In this document: positions 15,991 through 23,673 of the stretch, in pieces | Position numbering within the stretch: position 1 is the stretch's first letter | Layout of the letters: every line of letters begins with the position of its first letter | From: Anaerolineales bacterium | Lineage (GTDB): Bacteria; Chloroflexota; Anaerolineae; Anaerolineales; Villigracilaceae | NCBI GenBank assembly: GCA_013140605.1 | Contig: JABFSL010000052.1 | Coordinates: 1 to 43,436, forward strand | DNA length: 43,436 bases | Direction: 5' to 3' | Notes under the pieces: model-generated | Database searches by the model: none | Seen by the model: only the letters and a program-made list of their open reading frames with translations | What the model was told of the DNA's origin: nothing | Program-made: the position numbers and the translations under genes

Positions 15991-16587
15991 ATGCCCCAGA
16001 TGACAGATGAACGAGTGCGCGCGGGAATGACGCGCGAAGAAGATCTCTCCCTTTTGAATGAAGTGAGTATGAAAACTGCGGGTGTTTCGCATTTGGAGAT
16101 GTGTATCCAATGCGGAACTTGCGGCGGTTCCTGCCCTGTGGCGGCGGATATGGATCATACGCCGCGCATGTTGTTTGCGATGTTGCGGGCGGGTATGCGC
16201 GAGGAAGTGCTGCGCAGTAACACGCCGTGGTTGTGTGTCTCGTGCTATCACTGCGTGGTGAGATGTCCGCAGGAGGTGCATATTGCGGATGTGATGTACA
16301 CGCTCAAAGGGATGGCTATTCAAGCGAAGTTGTACACCGACTCGACTGCGCCGCATTTTTCGCAGACATTTGTGGGCATGGTGGAAACCTTTGGCCGCGG
16401 CTATGAACTTGGGCTGGCAACTCGTCATTACCTGCGGCATTTTCCGCTGCGGCTGCCAGGCATGATGCCGATGGGCTTGGGCATGATCTCGAAGGGGCGC
16501 ATGGCGATCGTGCCGAAAAAAATCAAACACATGGATCAGTTGACGAAGATATTGGATCGCGCCAAGGAATTGGAGTTGACCTCATGA
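15991..16587 (+). CDS. hdrC: Heterodisulfide reductase subunit C-like iron-sulfur protein
   Basis: A 198-residue HdrC. Two [4Fe-4S] motifs are complete: C38, C41, C44, C48 in CIQCGTCGGSCP, and C82, C85, C88, C92 in CVSCYHCVVRCP. HdrC relays electrons between HdrA and the catalytic HdrB in a soluble cytoplasmic complex. A GGAGG lies six bases before ATG 15991. The stop overlaps the hdrB start by four bases. It is the first gene of the operon, with a Rex-like site and candidate promoter about 130 bases upstream. Confidence 0.93.
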   Translation: MPQMTDERVRAGMTREEDLSLLNEVSMKTAGVSHLEMCIQCGTCGGSCPVAADMDHTPRMLFAMLRAGMREEVLRSNTPWLCVSCYHCVVRCPQEVHIADVMYTLKGMAIQAKLYTDSTAPHFSQTFVGMVETFGRGYELGLATRHYLRHFPLRLPGMMPMGLGMISKGRMAIVPKKIKHMDQLTKILDRAKELELTS

Positions 16588-17579
16588 ACAAGTATCTTTT
16601 GTACCCAGGCTGCTCCATGGACTCCAGCGCGAAGGCGTATATGGAGTCGCTCAATTCCATCGTCGAGCCGCTTGATTTGCATTTGGAAGAGATCGAAGAT
16701 TGGAACTGTTGCGGCGCGACGGAATATCTCGGCATTAACTTGATCCCCGCGTATTCGTTAATCGCGCGTAATTTGGCGTTGGCGGCGAAGCAAACATCCG
16801 ATACGCGAACTGTCGTTGCGCCGTGTTCGGCTTGCTACCTCAACCTTGCCAAGGCGGATTACTACATGCAGGAACGTCCGACTTTAGGCGCGAAAGTAAA
16901 TGAGGCGCTTGCGGCTGGTGGATTGGAATACAAAGCGGGCACGCTGGATGTGCGTCATCTGATCGACGTTCTTGTCTACGACGTGGGGCTGGATGCCATC
17001 CGAAAGGCAGTGATCCACCCGTTGAGCGGACTCAAGGTCGTGCCGTACATGGGCTGTATGCTGCCGCGGCCTGATTATCAACACCGCTGGTCAGACCATG
17101 AACATCCCACGGAGTTGGATGACTTATTGCGCGCGCTGGGTGCAGACGTGATCGATTATCCCCTCACGACCAGTTGCTGCGGTGGGCATATGACTCAGAT
17201 CGGGCCTGAAACTGCTTTTGAACTCATCCACAGACTTGTATCTGATGCAGACGAACGCGGCGCGCAGATGATGGTCACAGTTTGCCCGATGTGCCAGATG
17301 AACATCGATGCGTATCAAAATGAGATGAATCATTTCTTCGGCACGAACTTTCACATGCCGATCCTGTTCTTCACTCAATTGATGGGACTGGCTTTTGGCA
17401 GGAAACCTAACGAAGTAGGTATTGGCGTGGAATTGGTCAGCGCACGAAATGCACTCGCACATATTGGCGTGGAAGTGCCTGTCACTGAGGAGCCAGCCGC
17501 GCCGAGAAAGAAAGATGAAGGGCTGCCCATGCCGCGTCGCTGGACCAAGCATGAGGGGAAGAAGGAGGCGGTGAAATGA
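16584..17579 (+). CDS. hdrB: Heterodisulfide reductase subunit B-like (two CCG domains)
   Basis: A 331-residue HdrB. Both cysteine-rich CCG domains are intact: C10, C42-C43, C81, C84 and C158, C198-C199, C234, C237. In methanogen HdrB these ligands hold two noncubane [4Fe-4S] clusters that cleave the CoM-S-S-CoB disulfide. Bacteria lacking those cofactors must reduce something else, so the real acceptor is unknown. A Pro/Lys-rich C-terminal tail (about 295-331: PAAPRKKDEGLPMPRRWTK) goes beyond the core. The gene overlaps hdrC and hdrA by four bases each, so the three subunits are translationally coupled. Confidence 0.94.
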   Translation: MNKYLLYPGCSMDSSAKAYMESLNSIVEPLDLHLEEIEDWNCCGATEYLGINLIPAYSLIARNLALAAKQTSDTRTVVAPCSACYLNLAKADYYMQERPTLGAKVNEALAAGGLEYKAGTLDVRHLIDVLVYDVGLDAIRKAVIHPLSGLKVVPYMGCMLPRPDYQHRWSDHEHPTELDDLLRALGADVIDYPLTTSCCGGHMTQIGPETAFELIHRLVSDADERGAQMMVTVCPMCQMNIDAYQNEMNHFFGTNFHMPILFFTQLMGLAFGRKPNEVGIGVELVSARNALAHIGVEVPVTEEPAAPRKKDEGLPMPRRWTKHEGKKEAVK

Positions 17580-19576
17580 CAGAGCGAGTCGGAGTCTATG
17601 TCTGTCACTGCGGTTCGAATATCGCAGGCACTGTGGATGTGGTTGATGTCGCAAATTGGGCTGCTGAAAAACTTGGGCGGCAGGGTGTGATCATTGCGCG
17701 TGAATACAAGTTTATGTGCTCCAGCCTTGGGCAGGAGTTGATCGAGAAGGATATCAAAGAGTTGGGATTGACCCGTGTGGTGGTCGCGGCTTGTTCTCCG
17801 CATTTGCATGAAAAGACATTCCGCACAGCAGCGAAGAATGCGGGGCTGAATCCGTATCTGGTGGAGCTGGCTTCGATCCGCGAGCAGGTCTCGTGGGTAC
17901 ATTCAGATAAAGCTGTCGCCACGGCAAAGGCCAAAGCTGTTGTATCAGGCGCGGTGTCGAGAGTGATCGAGAACCGTCCGCTTGAGGAAATTAAAGTCCC
18001 GATCAATCCGAATACGTTGGTGGTGGGCGGCGGTATTGCGGGAATTCAATCGGCACTTGAAATTGCGAATGCGGGATTCCATGTGTATCTCGTGGAACGT
18101 GAACCGTCCATTGGCGGACACATGGCGCAGTTTGATAAAACCTTCCCGACGCTGGATTGCTCCGCGTGTATTCTCACACCGCGCATGGTGGAGGCGGGGA
18201 CACATCCGAATATCACTTTGTTGACGTGGAGTGAAGTCACGAATGTTGCGGGATATGTGGGCAACTTCCATGTGACGATCAAAAAGAAGGCGCGTTTTAT
18301 CAACGAAGAACTTTGCACGGGTTGTGGCATCTGCCAGGAAAAGTGCCCGAAGAAAGTGATCGATGATGTGTACGAGGCGGGGCTTGGCTATCGCAAAGCG
18401 GTGTACACGCCGTTCGCGCAAGCTGTGCCAAACTTCCCCGTGATGGACAAGGAGAATTGCACGTACTTCATCAAAGGGACGTGCAAGGCTTGCGAGAAAT
18501 TCTGTCCGACGGGCGCGATTGATTTCAACCAGCAGGATGAAATGCTCCATATCGATGTTGGCAATATCGTGCTTGCCACTGGCTATGATCTATTCGATGC
18601 GCGGCGCGTGAGTAATTACGGTTATGGACGTTTGCCGAATGTATTCACGAGTCTGGAGTTTGAGCGCTTGTCCAATGCGGCGGGGCCGACTTCAGGAAAT
18701 ATTGTTTTACGCGATGGAAAGACTACGCCGAAGAGCGTGGGCGTTATCCATTGTGTGGGGTCGCGCGATAAGAATTTCAATAATTACTGCTCTGTCATTT
18801 GCTGTATGCAGGGATTGAAGTTCGCACACCTTGTCCATGAACGCACGGGCGCGACGGTTTACAACTTTTACATTGACATGCGCACAGCATACAAAGCCTA
18901 CGATGAATTCTATCAACGTGTGCTCGAAGAAGGGACTCTCTTCGTGCGCGGCAAGGTGGCCGAGGTCACGAATGCGGCGCGCAATGAACGTGAAAAGGGC
19001 AAGCTCATCATTCAAGTGGAAGACACATTGGCAGGCAAGCAGCGCCGCATCCCCGTGGATATGGTCATCCTTTCCAGCGGATTGCAGCCGCGTAAAGATG
19101 CGAAGGAAGTTGGCAAGATGTTTGGCATTTCCTGCTCCATGGACGGCTGGTTCACCGAGAAACATCCGAAACTTGACCCCGTCTCAACGATGACCGAAGG
19201 CATTTACATCGTCGGTTGCGCGCAGGGGCCGAAAGATATTCCGTCCAGTGTAGCTCAGGGCGCTGCGGCTTCGGCGCGTGTGCTGGATAAGATTTTGCAA
19301 AAAGAAGTTGCACTTGAGCCGATCAAAGCCAGCGTCAATAAAGAGATGTGTTCAGGCTGCCGCATTTGCAATGGGTTATGTCCGTTCAACGCCATCGCCT
19401 TCATTGAAGATGACAAAGTGACCGAGATCAATCCTGCGTTGTGCCAGGGCTGCGGAACGTGTGTGGCGGCTTGTCCTGCGGGCGCGATCAGCGGCACGGG
19501 CTTTAGCAATGAACAGATCATCGCGCAGATTGATGGCTTACTATTGAGAAATCTTGAAGTACAGGAGGCCGTGTAA
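17576..19576 (+). CDS. hdrA: Heterodisulfide reductase subunit A-like flavoprotein (electron-bifurcating type)
   Basis: A 666-residue full-length HdrA, the FAD subunit thought to bifurcate electrons. In order: an N-terminal domain with CHCG (residues 10-13); a Rossmann FAD motif VVGGGIAGIQSALEIA near 145; ferredoxin clusters CTGCGICQEKCPK and CKACEKFCPTG near 240-310; LATGYD; then the second flavin region IYIVGCAQGPKDIPSSVAQG; and two C-terminal [4Fe-4S] motifs CSGCRICNGLCP and CQGCGTCVAACP. No internal stop or selenocysteine codon is present. With Mvh subunits downstream it should couple H2 oxidation to ferredoxin and disulfide reduction in the cytoplasm. Confidence 0.95.
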   Translation: MTERVGVYVCHCGSNIAGTVDVVDVANWAAEKLGRQGVIIAREYKFMCSSLGQELIEKDIKELGLTRVVVAACSPHLHEKTFRTAAKNAGLNPYLVELASIREQVSWVHSDKAVATAKAKAVVSGAVSRVIENRPLEEIKVPINPNTLVVGGGIAGIQSALEIANAGFHVYLVEREPSIGGHMAQFDKTFPTLDCSACILTPRMVEAGTHPNITLLTWSEVTNVAGYVGNFHVTIKKKARFINEELCTGCGICQEKCPKKVIDDVYEAGLGYRKAVYTPFAQAVPNFPVMDKENCTYFIKGTCKACEKFCPTGAIDFNQQDEMLHIDVGNIVLATGYDLFDARRVSNYGYGRLPNVFTSLEFERLSNAAGPTSGNIVLRDGKTTPKSVGVIHCVGSRDKNFNNYCSVICCMQGLKFAHLVHERTGATVYNFYIDMRTAYKAYDEFYQRVLEEGTLFVRGKVAEVTNAARNEREKGKLIIQVEDTLAGKQRRIPVDMVILSSGLQPRKDAKEVGKMFGISCSMDGWFTEKHPKLDPVSTMTEGIYIVGCAQGPKDIPSSVAQGAAASARVLDKILQKEVALEPIKASVNKEMCSGCRICNGLCPFNAIAFIEDDKVTEINPALCQGCGTCVAACPAGAISGTGFSNEQIIAQIDGLLLRNLEVQEAV

Positions 19577-19584
19577 CGTGATTG

Positions 19585-19620
19585 GTAATTAGTAAATGGT
19601 AATTACCAATTACTAATTAC
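19585..19620. repeat. 36-base AT-rich palindrome between hdrA and mvhD
   Basis: Left half GTAATTAGTAAATGGTAA and right half TTACCAATTACTAATTAC are complementary with one mismatch. It belongs to the TAATTGG/CCAATTA repeat type also seen at 21418-21460 and inside carB. Confidence 0.85.
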
Positions 19621-19640
19621 TTTCGCACGGAGAAACTCTT

Positions 19641-20138
19641 ATGAACAATGAAACTTTTGAACCCACCATCATCGGCTTTACCTGCAACTGGTGCAGCTAT
19701 CGTGCTTCGGACCTGGCTGGGACTGCGCGCATGAAATATGCGCCGAACGTGAGACTCATCCGCTTGATGTGTTCAGGCCGCCTCGACCCGACCTTTGTGC
19801 TGCGTGCTCTTTCAGAAGGAGCGGACGGCGTGATGATCACTGGCTGCCACCCTGGGGAATGTCATTACATCGAACAGAATTACAAAGCCCTGCGCCGTTA
19901 TCTTTTACTCAAACGTGTACTTGCAGGCATGGGCATTGAACCCGGGCGGGTGAAACTCGTTTGGGCAAGTGCAGCAGAAGGTGCCAAGTTTGCGGCGGAA
20001 ACGACTTTGTTTGTGGAAGAGATAAGAAAGCTTGGGCCGCTGAATTGGGGAAGGGCAGACAGTGGACCGCAGACAGTAGACCGTGAAGTACCGTCCACTG
20101 TCCACAATCCATCGTCCGAAATGGAGGTGCCAGCATGA
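19641..20138 (+). CDS. mvhD: MvhD/FrhD-like hydrogenase iron-sulfur subunit
   Basis: A 165-residue MvhD, a [2Fe-2S] protein that carries electrons from the Mvh hydrogenase to HdrA. Cysteines are in FTCNWCSYRASDLAG, LMCSGRLDP and GCHPGECHYIEQNYKA, as in the family. The core ends near residue 135 (EEIRKLGP). The last 30 residues (WGRADSGPQ to SEMEVPA) are encoded by an inverted repeat at 20053-20117 and are not part of the usual domain. GCACGGAG precedes ATG 19641. The stop overlaps the mvhG start by four bases. Confidence 0.93.
   Translation: MNNETFEPTIIGFTCNWCSYRASDLAGTARMKYAPNVRLIRLMCSGRLDPTFVLRALSEGADGVMITGCHPGECHYIEQNYKALRRYLLLKRVLAGMGIEPGRVKLVWASAAEGAKFAAETTLFVEEIRKLGPLNWGRADSGPQTVDREVPSTVHNPSSEMEVPA
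20053..20117. repeat. Inverted repeat forming the 3' end of mvhD
   Basis: Arms GCAGACAGTGGAC (from 20055) and GTCCACTGTCCAC (from about 20092) are inverted relatives, with a further partial copy AGACAGTAGACCGT inside. The repeat is translated as the C-terminal tail of MvhD. Confidence 0.65.
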
Positions 20139-21133
20139 CCGCAAAACCGAAATTTGCAATGTACTGGGCTGCCTCCTGCGGCGGATGTGAAATTGCCGTG
20201 CTCAACACCCATGAAAAAATCCTGGATGTGGATGCGAACTTTGATGTCGTCTTTTGGCCTGTAGCGATGGACGCGAAGTACAAAGATGTGGAAGCCATGG
20301 AAGACGGCTCGATCCTACTGACACTCTTCAACGGCGGAATCCGCAACGATGAGAATGAGCATATCGCAAAACTACTGCGGCAGAAATCAAAGATATTAGT
20401 CGCATTTGGTTCATGTGCCTGCGAAGGATGTATTCCTGGGCTGGCAAATTTGAGTCCTGTGGGTGATATTGTCCATACGGCGTTCAATACCCTCACCACC
20501 GATAACCCAAATGAGGTTTATCCGCGCACATCGTATGATGTGCCTGAAGGTGAATTGCATATTCCCACCCTTTCAAGGATGGTTCGTCCGCTTGAGCAGG
20601 TTGTTGATGTGGATTACTTCATGCCTGGCTGCCCGCCTGAGAGTCACCAAATTGCGGCGGTGATCGATCTGGTCATCAAAGTGGTAAAAGGAGAAGCGGA
20701 ACTTCCGCCGAAAGGTTCGGTCATTGGCTGTGGAGATTCAACCGTGTGTGATGAATGTCCGCGGGCGAGGAATGTGAAATTCATCAAGGAGTTCAAGCGC
20801 ATTCAGGATATCGCTCCCATTGACCCGACTTTATGTCTGCTCGAACAGGGAGTTCCATGCAACGGTCCTGCTACACGCAGCGGATGCAACGCGCGCTGTC
20901 CGCAGGCAGGAGCACAGTGTATCGGCTGTTATGGCCCCGCAGATGGTGTGCTGGATTATGGTGCGCGGCTCATCACAGCCTTTTCATCCGTCATTGATGC
21001 GAATACACCCGAAGAAATTGACCATATCCTGGATGGAATCCCTGACCCAACAGGGCAGGTGTATCGATTCAATTTAGCGGGGTCGTTGTTGAAAGCAAAC
21101 AGGGAGGCGTGGAAAGTGGTGAATGGAAAATAG
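20135..21133 (+). CDS. mvhG: MvhG-like [NiFe] hydrogenase small subunit (group 3c type)
   Basis: A 332-residue small subunit without signal peptide, so the enzyme is cytoplasmic. The proximal-cluster motif is complete (SCGGCE near the N-terminus, GSCACEGCIPG, MPGCPPES). Further cysteines follow in VIGCGDSTVCDECPR, CLLEQGVPCNGPATRSGC and CPQAGAQCIGCYGP for the medial and distal [4Fe-4S] clusters. It pairs with the large subunit 340 bases downstream. Order and motifs fit the F420-non-reducing Mvh hydrogenase that docks on Hdr through MvhD. Confidence 0.93.
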   Translation: MTAKPKFAMYWAASCGGCEIAVLNTHEKILDVDANFDVVFWPVAMDAKYKDVEAMEDGSILLTLFNGGIRNDENEHIAKLLRQKSKILVAFGSCACEGCIPGLANLSPVGDIVHTAFNTLTTDNPNEVYPRTSYDVPEGELHIPTLSRMVRPLEQVVDVDYFMPGCPPESHQIAAVIDLVIKVVKGEAELPPKGSVIGCGDSTVCDECPRARNVKFIKEFKRIQDIAPIDPTLCLLEQGVPCNGPATRSGCNARCPQAGAQCIGCYGPADGVLDYGARLITAFSSVIDANTPEEIDHILDGIPDPTGQVYRFNLAGSLLKANREAWKVVNGK

Positions 21134-21169
21134 AAAGACGGTTGTTCGATCCTTGGAAAGGAGGATGAC

Positions 21170-21421
21170 ATGAACACCAAACCAATCGAAAATGCAGAAC
21201 CCATGGAAGATCCCAACGCGTTGTTGGAGAAAGCCCTCATTGCAGAATATCTCAAAGAGAAGGGCTATTCCCATGAAGACCTCAAAAAACTTCCTGCTGA
21301 ATTGGTGGAGAAGTTGATGAAGGAAGCCTCGCAATATGCATCCCTGAAAATGGAAGAGGTGCGGGCGCGGGCGCACTTCGTCAAGGAATTGCATGACGAT
21401 GCTTCTTCGCTGGAAAAGTAA
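21170..21421 (+). CDS. Small conserved-looking protein between mvhG and mvhA
   Basis: An 83-residue acidic, helical protein with no cysteine and no membrane segment (LEKALIAEYLKEKGYSHEDL and LVEKLMKEASQYASLKMEEV look like two or three helices). I do not recognise a family. It is very likely real: a strong AAAGGAGG lies seven bases before ATG 21170, and it sits in the operon exactly between the two hydrogenase subunit genes. A role in assembly or stability of this hydrogenase is a reasonable guess only. Its TAA stop falls within a repeat arm. Confidence 0.75.
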   Translation: MNTKPIENAEPMEDPNALLEKALIAEYLKEKGYSHEDLKKLPAELVEKLMKEASQYASLKMEEVRARAHFVKELHDDASSLEK

Positions 21422-21460
21422 TTGGTAAACAGTGATTGGTAATTACCATTTACCAATTAC
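21418..21460. repeat. AT-rich inverted repeat before mvhA
   Basis: Perfect 12-base arms GTAATTGGTAAA (21418-21429) and TTTACCAATTAC (21449-21460). It contains the stop codon of the small upstream gene and ends 14 bases before the mvhA ATG, so the hairpin could affect mvhA translation. Confidence 0.8.
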
Positions 21461-21474
21461 GAAATGGAGACTTT

Positions 21475-22941
21475 ATGACCCAACGTATCACTATCGACCC
21501 CATTACCCGTCTCGAAGGACACGGCAAGATCGAGATATTTTTGGATGACGCAGGGAATGTTGCCAATTCCTATTTTCAGATCCCTGAACTGCGCGGCTTT
21601 GAACGATTCTGTGTAGGCCGTCCGATTGAGGAAATGCCGCTGATCACAAATCGCATCTGCGGGGTCTGCCCTGAAGCGCATCACATGGCGGCATCCAAAG
21701 CGGCGGATATGGTCTATAAAGTTGACCCGCCGCGCACGGGAAAAATGCTGCGCGAATTGCTTTACAGCGCATTCTATTGCACCGATCACACGACTCACTT
21801 CTATGCATTAGGCGGTCCTGATTTTGTGATGGGACCCGATGCTCCCGTAGCTGAAAGAAATATTCTGGGCGTGATCCATAAAGTGGGGTTGGAAATCGGC
21901 GGCAAGGTGATTCAGATGCGCAAGTATGGGCATACTGTTGTTGAGATGCTCGGCGGGCGCAAAGTGCATCCATGCACCTCCATCCCTGGCGGCATGACCA
22001 AGGGCATCACCGAGGAACAACGCAAAGAGATCGAAGAGATGGGACGCTGGGCAATTGACTTTGCGCATTTCAGCCTCAAGTTATTCAATGATATTGTGCT
22101 GGGCAACAAGGGTTACGTCGATCTGATTCTCGGCGATGTTTACACACACCGCACCTACTACATGGGGCTGGTGGATGAAAACAACAAGGTCAATTTCTAT
22201 GACGGCAAAGTCCGCGTGGTTGACCCGAATGGAAAGGAATTCGTCAAGTATGCGCCGAAGGATTATGCCGAGCATATCGCCGAGCACGTCGAACCGTGGA
22301 CGTATCTCAAATTCCCGTATCTCAAAAAAGTTGGCTGGAAAGGCTTCGTGGATGGCATTGACTCGGGCGTGTACATGGCAACTCCGCTTTCGCGCCTGAA
22401 CGCATCTGACGGCATGGCAACACCGCGCGCACAGGAGGAATACGAAAAGTTTTATGCCACACTTGGCGGCAAGCCCGTGCATCAACGTCTCGCCATACAT
22501 TGGGCGCGCCTGATCGAATTGCTGTATGCCGCAGAGCGTTGGGTGGAATTGGCGACAGATTCAGAGATCACATCTGCGGATGTCCACACCCGGCCGACTC
22601 AAACTCCGACCGAGGGAATCGGCATCGTGGAAGCGCCGCGCGGCACGCTCACGCATCATTACTGGACCGATGAACGGGGCATCGTGACCAAAGTGAATCT
22701 CATCGTTGGCACGACCAACAACTACGCGCCGATCCAAATGTCTACACACAAGGCAGCAACGAGTCTCATCAAAGACGGTGTCGTGAATGAGGGTCTGCTC
22801 AACATGGTGGAAATGGCCTTCCGTGCCTACGATCCATGCTTTGGGTGCGCGACCCATTCATTGCCGGGTCAAATGCCTTTGGAGATCACTATTCGGGATG
22901 CGGACGGGAATCCTGTCAAAGTGTTGAAACAGTTTTGTTAA
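21475..22941 (+). CDS. mvhA: MvhA-like [NiFe] hydrogenase large subunit (group 3c type)
   Basis: A 488-residue catalytic subunit from ATG 21475 (MTQRITIDPITRLEGHGKIE, the family opening); a start at 21436 would add residues encoded by the repeat. The NiFe ligands are complete: NRICGVCPEAHH near residue 60 and DPCFGCATH near the end. After the last His there is a 27-residue tail (SLPGQMPLEI to VLKQFC) that the maturation protease should remove. It works with MvhG and MvhD to oxidise H2 in the cytoplasm. Confidence 0.95.
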   Translation: MTQRITIDPITRLEGHGKIEIFLDDAGNVANSYFQIPELRGFERFCVGRPIEEMPLITNRICGVCPEAHHMAASKAADMVYKVDPPRTGKMLRELLYSAFYCTDHTTHFYALGGPDFVMGPDAPVAERNILGVIHKVGLEIGGKVIQMRKYGHTVVEMLGGRKVHPCTSIPGGMTKGITEEQRKEIEEMGRWAIDFAHFSLKLFNDIVLGNKGYVDLILGDVYTHRTYYMGLVDENNKVNFYDGKVRVVDPNGKEFVKYAPKDYAEHIAEHVEPWTYLKFPYLKKVGWKGFVDGIDSGVYMATPLSRLNASDGMATPRAQEEYEKFYATLGGKPVHQRLAIHWARLIELLYAAERWVELATDSEITSADVHTRPTQTPTEGIGIVEAPRGTLTHHYWTDERGIVTKVNLIVGTTNNYAPIQMSTHKAATSLIKDGVVNEGLLNMVEMAFRAYDPCFGCATHSLPGQMPLEITIRDADGNPVKVLKQFC

Positions 22942-22983
22942 AGCAGAAGCAGGCTGGGGTTTGGACAGAGCGAGGATGTCATC

Positions 22984-23457
22984 ATGAAAACTTTAGTGAT
23001 CGGGTTAGGTAATCCCATTCTTGGTGATGACGGTGTCGGGTGGAAAGTCGCAGAGGAAGTTAAGAAGCAATTGCCTCAGGATGCGCCTGTGGATGTGGAT
23101 TTTCTTTCGCTGGGTGGAATTAGCTTGATGGAACATCTAATTGGTTATGAACGCGCAATCCTGATCGATGCGTTTGCTTTGGATGAGCCAACCGGGTCGA
23201 TCCTGGTTTTGAAGTTAAGTGACCTTCCAAATTATTCCGCTTTTCATACAACCAGCACACATGATACATCCTTGCAAACTGCAATTGAGTTGGGAAAGTC
23301 CATGGGCGCGCATTTACCCGCTGATGTTGAGATCGTTGGGATTGCGACCGGGCGAATTTATGATTTCAGTGAAGAGCTTTCAGCGCCTGTTGCGGATGCG
23401 GTTCCATTTGCGGCGCACATTGTGCTTGATTTATTGAGGCAAACAATAAGATCGTGA
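22984..23457 (+). CDS. Hydrogenase maturation endopeptidase, probably for MvhA
   Basis: A 157-residue HycI/HybD-family protease, which cuts the C-terminal tail of the large subunit after NiFe insertion. The N-terminal GLGNPILGDDGVG carries the first metal ligand, as Asp16 where HybD has Glu; LIDAFALDEP supplies the second Asp and STHDTSL the His. The position right after mvhA suggests MvhA is the substrate; a second protease at 28585 follows the other large subunit. The ATG is 42 bases after mvhA. Confidence 0.88.
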   Translation: MKTLVIGLGNPILGDDGVGWKVAEEVKKQLPQDAPVDVDFLSLGGISLMEHLIGYERAILIDAFALDEPTGSILVLKLSDLPNYSAFHTTSTHDTSLQTAIELGKSMGAHLPADVEIVGIATGRIYDFSEELSAPVADAVPFAAHIVLDLLRQTIRS

Positions 23458-23552
23458 AATAAAAGTTGTAACAGCCTGCATGAGGGGAGTTGTTATCTTA
23501 TGATCCAATTTATAAAAAGCTAAATCGGACTTAATGAGTATCTTCACTTGAT

Positions 23553-23565
23553 ATTTGTAACAAAT
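23553..23565. promoter_or_regulatory. Operator-like dyad 1 upstream of the Hyb-like operon
   Basis: ATTTGT-A-ACAAAT, a perfect dyad. It lies just upstream of the candidate -35 and shares its half-site with the two downstream dyads. Confidence 0.5.
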
Positions 23566-23572
23566 GTCATAA

Positions 23573-23600
23573 TTGTATTACCTGCTCCATTCGCTACAAT
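23573..23600 (+). promoter_or_regulatory. Candidate promoter of the Hyb-like hydrogenase operon
   Basis: TTGTAT (23573-23578), a 16-base spacer, and TACAAT (23595-23600, 5 of 6 to the consensus). The expected start near 23607 leaves a leader of about 65 bases that begins with the large palindrome. Confidence 0.55.
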
Positions 23601-23610
23601 GATTTAAAGT

Positions 23611-23645
23611 ATTTGTACACAAATTGTCCAAATTTGTGTACAAAT
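23611..23645. promoter_or_regulatory. Double operator/large palindrome downstream of the promoter
   Basis: Perfect 15-base arms ATTTGTACACAAATT and AATTTGTGTACAAAT flank GTCCA. Each arm is itself a dyad of the form ATTTGT-N2-ACAAAT, so there are two sites plus the one at 23553. It could be bound by a dimeric repressor or fold as a leader hairpin. The motif is not the FNR, CRP or Rex consensus. Confidence 0.6.
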
Positions 23646-23673
23646 TCACAATCATTGCGGAGGAGGTTCGGAT

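Noticed and set aside
15892-16530. Antisense open frame of 212 codons over hdrC
   Set aside because: His/Arg-rich shadow of a confident iron-sulfur gene.
17576-19576. Selenocysteine in HdrA or in the hydrogenases
   Set aside because: No in-frame TGA is present and all expected cluster and active-site positions have Cys codons, except Asn64 of the Hyb-like small subunit (AAC).
23551-23650. FNR, CRP or Rex site upstream of the Hyb-like operon
   Set aside because: The dyads read ATTTGT-N-ACAAAT and lack the TTGAT/ATCAA, TGTGA/TCACA or TTGTGAA/TTCACAA cores.
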